From: Akkermansiaceae bacterium
GTDB lineage: Bacteria; Verrucomicrobiota; Verrucomicrobiia; Verrucomicrobiales; Akkermansiaceae
Assembly (NCBI GenBank): GCA_014379305.1
Contig: JACMMB010000314.1
Location: 1 to 5,740 of the forward strand
Reading direction: 5' to 3'
Length of the DNA: 5,740 nt
Shown piece by piece: positions 1-5,740 of the stretch; the stretch's first letter is position 1; each line of letters begins with the position of its first letter. A program made the translations under genes and the position numbers. The notes beneath the pieces were generated by a model. It made no database searches and was not told the DNA's origin. It saw only the letters and a program-made list of their open reading frames with translations.

Positions 1-473
1 GCGACTTCGGCCGAGAGCTTGTCATTGTCTCCAAATCTCAACTCCTCGACGGCAACGGAATCGTTTTCATTGATGATGGGAAGTATGCGCGGTTCCCGGA
101 GCAATCTTCCGAATGTATTCATGAGATTTGTCGCCCGTTCTGTGGTTTTAATGTCCTCGGCAGTGAGGAGAATCTGGGCGATCGATATATCAAAGTTTGA
201 AAACAGCGAATTGTAAGTGCTCATCAGGCGGGCCTGGCCGACGGCTGCACATGCCTGGCGGGTTTCGATATCATTGGGATATTCGTTCAGGCCCAGTGCC
301 GAAACGCCGGAGCCCACGGCGCCCGACGAAACAAAAACGCAGCGCCGCCCGGCATTGATCAAAGCTGAAATTGCAGCCACAAGATAGGTAAGCGCCGCCC
401 GATCAATAGTGCCATCGGAGGTTTTCGTCAGAACGCCAGTGCCGGCTTTAATGATGGTGAGATCGGAGAGCAT
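1..473 (-). CDS. proB: Glutamate 5-kinase, N-terminal part (runs off left edge)
   Basis: Glutamate 5-kinase phosphorylates L-glutamate to glutamyl 5-phosphate with ATP, the first committed step of proline synthesis, in the cytoplasm. Reading the minus strand from an ATG at 473-471 gives 157 complete codons with no stop. The protein begins MLSDLTIIKAGTGVLTK, matching the amino-acid-kinase N-terminus with its conserved Lys and Gly-rich loop. Around residues 48-56 is VSSGAVGSG, the second nucleotide-binding segment. AAVGQARLM follows in mid-sequence, and near the edge come PIINENDSVA and RFGDNDKLSAEV, the glutamate-binding and family signature region. The start is supported because the kinase core begins about six residues after this Met, as in known ProB proteins; no clear Shine-Dalgarno precedes it. 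The feedback-inhibition region and any C-terminal PUA domain lie outside the window. It is divergent from the antiporter gene. Family identification is very secure. Confidence 0.95.
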   Translation of the reverse strand, partial: MLSDLTIIKAGTGVLTKTSDGTIDRAALTYLVAAISALINAGRRCVFVSSGAVGSGVSALGLNEYPNDIETRQACAAVGQARLMSTYNSLFSNFDISIAQILLTAEDIKTTERATNLMNTFGRLLREPRILPIINENDSVAVEELRFGDNDKLSAEV

Positions 474-500
474 GTGGTTTGAAAAACGCTGGGAGGGAGG

Positions 501-528
501 AATAAACCGAAGCAGCGCGAGTTGCCAA
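501..528 (-). promoter_or_regulatory. Candidate sigma70-type promoter for proB
   Basis: On the minus strand, TTGGCA (528-523, five of six bases matching TTGACA) is followed after 16 bases by TTTATT (506-501, four of six matching TATAAT). The -10 element lies about 27 bases upstream of the proB ATG, which would leave a short leader. Matches of this quality also occur by chance, so this is only a candidate. A TTGCC/GGCAA inverted repeat (522-526 and 541-545) overlaps the -35 element. Confidence 0.3.
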
Positions 529-606
529 TGCAAAGCGGTAGGCAATGAGTTCAACCAACTTGGCCTTGCCCGCCGGACGCATGGCATTTATTGGGGTTTG
601 TTGTTT

Positions 607-2232
607 ATGAAGGAGTTTTGTTTATGGCTTACGGTTGGGATTTTGCTCCTGCCAATCAGCGCGGCAAATAGTCTCGCGTTACCAGCGGTGGAGCCTGTTT
701 ACCCCCTGCTTGGTAACGGAACGACTCAATACTCAGCAATGCCGAGGCCTCTGGAAAGTTACGAAAAAGTCGATGGGGGAATGATTGAGATCATAAAATC
801 CCGGGCTGCTGCTGATCCGTTCAATGTCGCTGCGAGTATCATTTTCCTGCTGGCCATCATCCATACATTTGCTGCCGGTCCAATCAACAAAATCGCTCAC
901 AAGCTGAAGGTCACACACGAGGAAATGATCCGTTCGGAAAGTTCGCGGGGTGAAAAACCGCCTGATTTTCAGACAGAGGTTTCATTCCCTGCGACCCTAA
1001 TGCATTTCCTGGGAGAAGTAGAGGTGATCTTCGGACTCTGGGTCCTTGTTCTTGCGGGTGCAGCCGCTTATTTTTATTCATGGCACGATTTCAAACTCTA
1101 TCTCGGCGAGGATCGTGATTTCACCGAGCCAATGTTCGTTGCCGTTATCATGGCAATCGCGGCAAGTCGTCCTATCTTGCGATTCGCGGAGCGGCTGATG
1201 GCAAAGGCGGCGGGGATCGGGAAAACCACTCCAGGCGCATGGTGGATGAGCGTATTGATCATCGCTCCGATTTTGGGTTCGTTCATTACCGAGCCAGCGG
1301 CCATGACCATCGGCGCACTGCTCCTGGCGAAAAAATTCTATCATTACAGGCCTTCACGGAAGCTCGCTTATGCCACTTTGGGCCTGCTGTTTGTGAATAT
1401 ATCCGTGGGCGGCACCCTGACAAACTTTGCCGCGCCGCCCGTACTTATGGTTGCCAGGACATGGGAATGGAGCACGCCGCATATGTTGGGTCATTTCGGG
1501 TGGAAAGCGATGATTGGAATTATGGTTTCCACCACTGCCTATTATTGCATTTTCCGCCGGGAATTGGCCCAGCTCAGTGTCAAGGTGGGAAGCGGTGGAA
1601 AACCGGAGGAAATGCGGCTTTCATGGCATGAGCGGGAGGATGCTGTTCCCGTATGGATCACATCGGTGCATCTCGGATTTCTCGCCTGGACAGTCTATGC
1701 GGTCCATTATCCGGTGCTTTTCGTGGGAGGATTTCTGTTCTTCCTCGCCTTTCTGATGTCCACCCGTCACCACCAGAATCCGGTCTCATGGCGGAGTCCG
1801 ATTCTCGTGGGCTTCTTCTTGGCGGGATTGGTGATTCACGGCGGCTGTCAGGGTTGGTGGATCGAGCCTGTGATCCGCGCGCTGAATGATCATACCTTGA
1901 TGTCAGGAGCAACCATTCTCACTTCATTCAATGATAATGCCGCAATTACCTACCTGGCCTCACAGGTGGACGGGCTGTCCATTTCCGCAAAGCATGCCGT
2001 CGTCGCGGGTGCGGTTGCGGGCGGTGGGCTTACCCTGATCGCCAATGCGCCCAACCCGGCCGGGCAAAGCATTCTGGCGCGATTTTTTCAAGCCGGCATC
2101 TCGCCATTCTACCTTTTTCTGGGGGCCTTGTTGCCGACCGTCATCGTCTATTTATGTTTCGCTTTGCTTCCTGGAATTCCGCCAGACCCTGGTTCGGCAA
2201 GCCCGCTCGACAAGCAAATAACCATTCCCTAA
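607..2232 (+). CDS. Putative Na+/H+ antiporter (PF07399-like, ion-transporter superfamily)
   Basis: This is a 541-residue polytopic inner-membrane protein resembling the putative Na+/H+ antiporter family I know as PF07399. Substrate and direction are inferred from the family name and are not visible in the sequence. The open frame extends back to 409, but that stretch overlaps proB. I choose ATG 607 because it starts a signal peptide (MKEFCLWLTVGILLLP, then ISAANSLA). After a soluble stretch come roughly 12 hydrophobic segments, at about residues 74-93, 140-158, 177-191, 212-227, 255-269, 302-316, 349-366, 368-384, 397-413, 436-451, 464-479 and 500-521. Acidic residues sit in or beside the membrane at E137, E139, E174, E229 and D443. 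Two related half-motifs suggest an inverted duplication: FITEPAAMT then GGTLTNFAAPP, and SFNDNAAIT then GGGLTLIANAPNP. These resemble the loops of NhaD/ArsB-type carriers. No Shine-Dalgarno precedes ATG 607. Other ion-transporter-superfamily functions remain possible. Confidence 0.85.
   Translation: MKEFCLWLTVGILLLPISAANSLALPAVEPVYPLLGNGTTQYSAMPRPLESYEKVDGGMIEIIKSRAAADPFNVAASIIFLLAIIHTFAAGPINKIAHKLKVTHEEMIRSESSRGEKPPDFQTEVSFPATLMHFLGEVEVIFGLWVLVLAGAAAYFYSWHDFKLYLGEDRDFTEPMFVAVIMAIAASRPILRFAERLMAKAAGIGKTTPGAWWMSVLIIAPILGSFITEPAAMTIGALLLAKKFYHYRPSRKLAYATLGLLFVNISVGGTLTNFAAPPVLMVARTWEWSTPHMLGHFGWKAMIGIMVSTTAYYCIFRRELAQLSVKVGSGGKPEEMRLSWHEREDAVPVWITSVHLGFLAWTVYAVHYPVLFVGGFLFFLAFLMSTRHHQNPVSWRSPILVGFFLAGLVIHGGCQGWWIEPVIRALNDHTLMSGATILTSFNDNAAITYLASQVDGLSISAKHAVVAGAVAGGGLTLIANAPNPAGQSILARFFQAGISPFYLFLGALLPTVIVYLCFALLPGIPPDPGSASPLDKQITIP
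610..615 (+). promoter_or_regulatory. Strong Shine-Dalgarno-like AAGGAG inside the antiporter start region
   Basis: AAGGAG lies immediately after the chosen antiporter ATG (607) and 8 bases before a second ATG at 624. It is the best ribosome-binding sequence in the leader, but the ATG it serves is out of frame with the antiporter. It may be coincidental, being the Lys-Glu codons of the signal peptide, or it may load ribosomes onto the 15-codon ORF at 624-671. Confidence 0.3.
624..671 (+). CDS. Possible 15-codon overlapping leader ORF
   Basis: ATG 624 opens a 15-residue reading frame, MAYGWDFAPANQRGK, ending at TAG 669-671. It lies in the +2 frame inside the antiporter's signal-peptide coding region. 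The only support is the AAGGAG placed 8 bases upstream. There is no recognised homologue and no run of regulatory codons that would indicate a classical attenuation peptide. It is most likely fortuitous; it is listed because it competes with the antiporter start for ribosomes. Confidence 0.12.
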   Translation: MAYGWDFAPANQRGK

Positions 2233-2276
2233 TCTATCTTTTTCAATCCATGTAAATTGCGAAAGCTTGGCCCCAG

Positions 2277-2930
2277 ATGTTTCTTCCCGTCTTTCATGAT
2301 CTTCTCAAACCTCAATGGCTCGGCACTCTCACCGAGTTGAAAATTTCTGACGGCCTTGCTGTGAGCGAGCTTTCAAGGCGACTCAACTCCAGCTACATGA
2401 CGGTCAAGCAGCACTGCGAAGATCTCACTAAACTCGGATATTTACAACGTACCCGCATCCCAAGAACGGAAATCGGACGGCCGGAAATTTTCTACCGTCT
2501 CTCTGAGAAAGCGGACGCCCTCTTCCCGTCTATCCCTGCGGAGTTCACCCTGAAAATGCTTGATCAAATTCGTCAACTCTTCGGAGAGAACGCCCCTGAA
2601 AAAATGCTTTTTCAATACTTCCGTGAACAGGAAGAAGTCTGGAAAGCCCGCCTGAGCAAAGGCACTACCCTGCTCTACAAAGCCCGGCTCTTCGCAAAAA
2701 TCCGCGAGCAGGAAGCCCTGTTTATCCGTTGCCTTCATGAGCCGGGCGAGGCGACGATAATCCTCAGACAGTTTCATCACCCGCTGCGCGAAATTTTTGA
2801 ATCCTATCCGCGCGCCATAGCCATGGAGCAGCGGGCGATGGAGGCCGCACTCGGCACCCGGGTTTTCCGTGAAACGTCAGTCGATACCGGGAATAGCGCG
2901 GGGCACGTGGATTTCCATATTTCACTCTAG
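2277..2930 (+). CDS. Winged-helix transcriptional regulator, SufR/COG2345-like, without Fe-S cysteines
   Basis: This is a 217-residue cytoplasmic DNA-binding protein. Residues about 16-62 form a winged helix-turn-helix: AVSELSRRLNSS, then the recognition-helix region YMTVKQHCEDLTKLGYLQ. The wing with the typical IGRPEIFYRLSEKADALFP follows at about 66-84. This motif order matches the ArsR/DeoR-like regulators of COG2345, including the Suf repressor SufR. The C-terminal part also aligns by eye with the SufR sensor region (HPLREIFESYP, then LGTRVFRETS), about 165-217. In SufR, cysteines in this region bind an Fe-S cluster. Here the corresponding places appear to be His168, Ile181 and His210, and the only cysteines are Cys47 and Cys152, so an Fe-S role is unlikely. 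ATG 2277 is the first usable start, since an upstream ATG at 2250 is followed directly by a stop. It sits 44 bases after the antiporter stop and probably shares its transcript. The target and ligand cannot be read from the sequence. Confidence 0.85.
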   Translation: MFLPVFHDLLKPQWLGTLTELKISDGLAVSELSRRLNSSYMTVKQHCEDLTKLGYLQRTRIPRTEIGRPEIFYRLSEKADALFPSIPAEFTLKMLDQIRQLFGENAPEKMLFQYFREQEEVWKARLSKGTTLLYKARLFAKIREQEALFIRCLHEPGEATIILRQFHHPLREIFESYPRAIAMEQRAMEAALGTRVFRETSVDTGNSAGHVDFHISL

Positions 2931-2987
2931 AAAAGAATGAATCTTTCCGCTCCGCATCTTGTCAAAGGCCTTGAACCTCGTCGTCCA

Positions 2988-5303
2988 ATGAAAACCCATA
3001 TTTTAATCATCCTTGCAGCTACTTCAATCCTAGGCCTCGTCTCCTGTGACAAGACATCGCCTGACCTTCAGGAAAAGCTTGGCAAACTGGAAAAGCAGGC
3101 CACGGAAGCCTCTGAACGTCAGCGCCAGCTTGAGTCGCAACTCGCCGAGCAACAGCTTGCCAATGAACGCGAGGCCATTGAGCGGGAGCGGACTCTCATC
3201 GAGAAACAGCGCCTCGAGATGGAAGATGATCTTGAAACAAAAAATGCGGCTGCGACTGAGGAATTCGAAAAGCGTCAGCGCGAGCTTATCGAGCGGGAGG
3301 AAAAGATTTCCAGGTTTCAGAATGAAATCGAGAGCCGCAAACAGGAACTCACCGGTCTTGAGGATAATTTGAAAGAAAGGGAACGGAATCTCGCGGGCCG
3401 CCAACCTGTGTCATCCCTGCCATCTGCCGGCAACTTTGACGACGGCGAACCCACGGCGGATTATAGTAATTTCTACCAACCCTTGGGTGAGTTCGGATCC
3501 TGGTTCGATACCTCCGATTACGGTTATGTTTTCCAGCCCAGTGTCGTTCGCGATGCCTCCTGGAGACCCTACACCCGTGGCCGGTGGGCATTCACCGACC
3601 AAGGCTGGACTTGGGTTTCGAGTGAACCTTTCGGATGGGCCTGCTATCATTATGGCCGTTGGGCGCTACTCCGCAGAGTGGGCTGGGTCTGGATTCCCGG
3701 ATCGGAATGGGCTCCGGCATGGGTCACTTTCCGGGAAAGCCCGGGCTACATCGGCTGGGCTCCGCTACCCCCCGAAACACTTGCATGGCAGAGACGCTCG
3801 TGGGATTCCTCGGTGGAAGCCAATTTCGAAATCGGGAACTCATGGTTCTCATTCGTTGCCTACAAACACTTTGGGAGTCCGATCCAATCCCATTGCGTGC
3901 CACTCAACCGGAACATCGTCATTTACGAGCGGACAACCAATATCACGATCTATCAGATCAATCATAACCGGATTTTCGTAGGCGGTCCCCGCTATCAACG
4001 GGTTTGCGACGAGATAGGCAGGCAATTTCCAATCCATCATCTACGGGTCAACCGGAATCCTCGGTTTGACCGGGGCGAGCGGAATCTCTCCGCACATTTC
4101 AACGGTCGTGATCTGGAGGTTTCCGCCCCGCGCATGGACGCCGGTTGGAACCGGGCACTGCGCCCGCGCCGGATTTCACGAGACCTGGGAAACGTCACCG
4201 CCGAGCGCCCTCGCGAGCTTTCACCTGAGATTCGCGAGCGTTTCCGTGCCCGCCGTGATTCAGAATCACGGGAGGCGGAACAAATCGTTTCGGAGTCAGG
4301 TGGGCGTGAAAGTTTCGAACGAGTGCGGCGCGAACGATTGGGGAAAGCCCGCGGCGAAAAAAGGCAGGAGCCATCTGATGATGCGGCCACGAGGCTCGAT
4401 CCTACACCGCCGGAAGATAGGATTCCGCAAAGGCCGAATATTCCACAACGTCCCGGTCGCCCGGGCAGGCCTGGAGTTGCGGATCCGATTCCATCGCTCC
4501 CTGTTCCTCCGGTGGCTCCAGGTGTTGAGCCCGCTCCGGTTGAGGAAATACCGACACTGCCTGAGCCACCTCCATCTTCCGAGCGGCCGAATCGACCCAA
4601 CCGTCCCGACCGATCTGGTGCCCCAGAGCCAATGCCGAAAGTAACTCCAAATCCCGGCGACCCTGCGGTTCCAGTCCCATCGCCAAAGCTTCCGAAGCGC
4701 CCTGACCGGCCTGATCCCAAAGCCAGACCCGAAGTAACTCCGAACACAGAGGAACCGACTAATCCGCTACCACCACCTGATCGTCCTGAAGTCGCTCCTG
4801 AACCCGAACCAAGCGGCGAGCGGCAGGAAAAAATGCGAGATGAGCGGCAGGAGATCCAAGCTGCCCGTGAACAACAGATTCGTCAGGAACAGCAACAACG
4901 CGAGCAAGCCTTGCAGCGCCAACAAGAGCAGCAGGAAAAAATGATCGAACAGCAGAAAGAAGCCCGTGAGCAACAAAACCGCCAGCGGCAGGAACAGCAA
5001 CAGCGCGAGCAGGCTCTAAAGGTTCAACAAGAACAGCAGGAACGCATGCGCGAGGAGCAGGAGCGTGCCCGCGAACAACAGGAACAAGCCCGGCGTGAGG
5101 AAAGAGCCCGCCAGCAAGAGCAGGAGCAACAGATGCGCGAGCAACAGGAACTTGCCCGGCAACAGCAAGAGGAGCAAATCCAACGGGAGCAGCAGGAACT
5201 CGCCCGCCAGCAGGAGGAAATGCAGCGCCAGCAAAAGGAACAGCAGGAACCCGACCGGGAGCGGAAAGTAGAACAGCCCAAAGGTGAGGAAAAAGAGGAA
5301 TGA
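2988..5303 (+). CDS. Large lipoprotein: coiled coil, DUF6600-like Trp-rich domain, Pro-rich and Gln/Glu/Arg-rich tail
   Basis: This is a predicted lipoprotein of 771 residues. It has a signal peptide (MKTHILIILAATSILG) and lipobox LVSC, with Cys20 as the lipidation site. Residues about 25-135 are a charged coiled coil. Residues about 158-272 form a Trp-rich domain with 14 Trp in about 100 residues, including GRWAFTDQGWTWVSSEPFGW and GWVWIPGSEWAPAWV and ending in GYIGWAPLPPE, which I recognise as DUF6600-like. About 280-375 is a probable beta-rich globular stretch. About 375-470 is Arg/Glu-rich, about 472-609 is Pro/Arg-rich (RPGRPGRPG, RPNRPNRPDR), and about 612-771 is Gln/Glu/Arg-rich with tandem repeats. 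No catalytic motif is visible. The function is unknown; a structural envelope or tethering role is inference. An in-frame ATG at 2937, six bases after the regulator stop, would add 17 residues before the signal peptide; I prefer 2988 because it gives a standard-length signal. The gene converges on the cinA-like gene 18 bases away. Confidence 0.85.
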   Translation: MKTHILIILAATSILGLVSCDKTSPDLQEKLGKLEKQATEASERQRQLESQLAEQQLANEREAIERERTLIEKQRLEMEDDLETKNAAATEEFEKRQRELIEREEKISRFQNEIESRKQELTGLEDNLKERERNLAGRQPVSSLPSAGNFDDGEPTADYSNFYQPLGEFGSWFDTSDYGYVFQPSVVRDASWRPYTRGRWAFTDQGWTWVSSEPFGWACYHYGRWALLRRVGWVWIPGSEWAPAWVTFRESPGYIGWAPLPPETLAWQRRSWDSSVEANFEIGNSWFSFVAYKHFGSPIQSHCVPLNRNIVIYERTTNITIYQINHNRIFVGGPRYQRVCDEIGRQFPIHHLRVNRNPRFDRGERNLSAHFNGRDLEVSAPRMDAGWNRALRPRRISRDLGNVTAERPRELSPEIRERFRARRDSESREAEQIVSESGGRESFERVRRERLGKARGEKRQEPSDDAATRLDPTPPEDRIPQRPNIPQRPGRPGRPGVADPIPSLPVPPVAPGVEPAPVEEIPTLPEPPPSSERPNRPNRPDRSGAPEPMPKVTPNPGDPAVPVPSPKLPKRPDRPDPKARPEVTPNTEEPTNPLPPPDRPEVAPEPEPSGERQEKMRDERQEIQAAREQQIRQEQQQREQALQRQQEQQEKMIEQQKEAREQQNRQRQEQQQREQALKVQQEQQERMREEQERAREQQEQARREERARQQEQEQQMREQQELARQQQEEQIQREQQELARQQEEMQRQQKEQQEPDRERKVEQPKGEEKEE
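3579..3731 (+). repeat. Tandem 25-residue Trp motif within the DUF6600-like domain
   Basis: Two consecutive protein segments share the pattern GRWA, then about seven residues, then GW-x-W and another Trp. The first is RGRWAFTDQGWTWVSSEPFG and the second is YGRWALLRRVGWVWIPGSEW. Equivalent Trp residues are 25-26 residues apart. This is an internal duplication seen at the protein level; the DNA copies have diverged. Confidence 0.6.
4863..5096 (+). repeat. Roughly 34-residue Gln/Glu/Arg tandem repeat in the lipoprotein tail
   Basis: Two copies of about 33-34 residues follow each other. Both start AREQQ, contain QEQQQREQAL and end with QQEQQE-(K/R)-M; they occupy 4863-4961 and 4965-5066. A partial third copy starts AREQQEQARR at 5067. 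After that the sequence continues with shorter repeats of REQQELARQQ. The DNA copies are similar but not identical, with synonymous differences, so the repeat is not a recent slippage product. Sparse Ile, Leu, Met and Ala residues recur mostly every 7 or 11 positions, as expected for a helical rod or coiled coil. Confidence 0.7.
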
Positions 5304-5321
5304 CCCGGCAGCGGTTTCGCT

Positions 5322-5740
5322 CTAACCCAGTTTTATCCTGATCATGTTCAGAGCGGACTGGCTGACGGACTGTTTGAAATCCTTCCTGTTTCTCGGGTGA
5401 AAAACCCTGATAGCCAAGGTCTCACCTCCGTTTATTGCCAAGCCAATCCATGCCGTGCCGACCGGTTTTTCCTCGGTCCCACCGTCTGGTCCGGCAATGC
5501 CAGTGATCGAAACCGCAATATCCGCACCGCTTTTTTCCAACGCACCTTTGGCCATTTGGCGGGCGACTTCCTCACTAACAGCTCCGGATTTGGTGATAAC
5601 CGATGTTTCCACACCCAACTGATCCGCTTTCGCCATGTTGGAATAAGTCACCCACCCATGGGTGAAAACCTCGCTCGCTCCGGGAATATTCGTAATCCGG
5701 TTTACAATCAGCCCGCCGGTACAGCTCTCGGCGGTCGCCA
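5322..5740 (-). CDS. CinA/PncC-family nicotinamide-nucleotide amidase, C-terminal part (runs off right edge)
   Basis: The CinA C-terminal domain (PncC) deamidates nicotinamide mononucleotide to nicotinate mononucleotide in pyridine-nucleotide salvage, in the cytoplasm. The minus strand gives 138 codons to a TAG at 5324-5322. The reading enters at ATAESCTGGLIVNRIT, the family signature containing the probable catalytic Ser, followed by THGWVTYSNMAKADQLGV with the conserved Lys of the YSN-x-AK motif. Next come GAVSEEVARQMA and the hallmark VSITGIAGPDGGTEEKPVGT. The frame stays open from 5649 to the window edge and carries conserved motifs there, so the GTG at 5651 is internal, not the start. 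Only about 20-25 N-terminal residues would be missing from a stand-alone PncC. If the gene is a full CinA, an N-terminal MoCF-like domain lies beyond the edge; the window cannot decide. It is convergent with the lipoprotein gene, with no clear terminator between them. Confidence 0.93.
   Translation of the reverse strand, partial: ATAESCTGGLIVNRITNIPGASEVFTHGWVTYSNMAKADQLGVETSVITKSGAVSEEVARQMAKGALEKSGADIAVSITGIAGPDGGTEEKPVGTAWIGLAINGGETLAIRVFHPRNRKDFKQSVSQSALNMIRIKLG

Noticed and set aside
19..216. 65-residue plus-strand open frame at the left edge
   Set aside because: It is antisense to well-conserved proB coding sequence and has no recognisable features.
409..606. Upstream extension of the antiporter reading frame (66 codons before ATG 607)
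   Set aside because: It overlaps the N-terminal coding region of proB on the other strand, has no transporter-like sequence, and would bury the signal peptide internally.
1239..1631. 130-residue plus-strand open frame within the antiporter gene
   Set aside because: It is an out-of-frame shadow of conserved transporter sequence, with no family resemblance.
4037..4747. 236-residue Gly/Ser-rich open frame on the minus strand
   Set aside because: It is the antisense of the Pro/Arg-rich part of the lipoprotein; Pro and Arg codons read backwards give Gly- and Ser-rich sequence. It has no start signal and no recognisable domain.
4863..5270. Repetitive DNA considered as a CRISPR array or minisatellite
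   Set aside because: The repeats are in frame, vary in sequence, have no uniform spacers, and are explained by the coding repeat of the lipoprotein.
4767..5281. Leu-rich and Cys/Ser-rich minus-strand open frames resembling membrane or Cys-rich peptides
   Set aside because: They are shadows of the CAG/CAA/GAG codon repeats of the lipoprotein tail, which read as CTG/TTG/CTC or TGC/TCC on the other strand.
5308..5324. Possible terminator hairpin AGCG-GTTT-CGCT between the convergent genes
   Set aside because: The stem is only four base pairs with no following T-run on either strand, so it is too weak to call a terminator.

Overview
The window looks like chromosomal DNA of moderate GC content from a member of the Planctomycetota-Verrucomicrobiota-Chlamydiota group, most likely a Verrucomicrobiota. 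The reasons are a putative Na+/H+ antiporter of a type I associate with that group, a DUF6600-like Trp-rich lipoprotein, and weak or absent Shine-Dalgarno sequences in front of most starts. This placement is an inference from gene content; there is no rRNA or other phylogenetic marker here.

Layout. The left edge (1-473, minus strand) holds the N-terminal part of glutamate 5-kinase (ProB, proline synthesis), running off the window. A 133-base divergent intergenic region (474-606) follows, with a candidate proB promoter and a short inverted repeat overlapping its -35 box. Three plus-strand genes then follow closely: a 541-residue polytopic antiporter-like protein with a signal peptide (607-2232), a 217-residue winged-helix regulator of the SufR/COG2345 type (2277-2930), and a large lipoprotein (2988-5303, possibly starting at 2937) with an N-terminal coiled coil, a Trp-rich DUF6600-like domain, a Pro/Arg-rich stretch and a Gln/Glu/Arg-rich C-terminal repeat region. 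The right edge (5322-5740, minus strand) holds the C-terminal part of a CinA/PncC-family nicotinamide-nucleotide amidase, convergent with the lipoprotein gene and only 18 bases from it.

How the genes may work together. The two edge genes are housekeeping functions (proline synthesis and pyridine-nucleotide salvage). The three central genes have gaps of 44 and at most 57 bases and could be one transcript. A plausible but unproven reading is a cell-envelope or ion-homeostasis unit: an inner-membrane ion transporter, a cytoplasmic sensor-regulator and a lipid-anchored periplasmic or outer-membrane protein.

The points most worth a second look are the SufR-like regulator without the Fe-S cysteines, the composite architecture of the lipoprotein with its Gln/Glu/Arg repeats, and a strong ribosome-binding site just inside the antiporter gene that points at an out-of-frame 15-codon ORF. 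I saw no insertion sequence, CRISPR array, tRNA, rRNA or phage gene.
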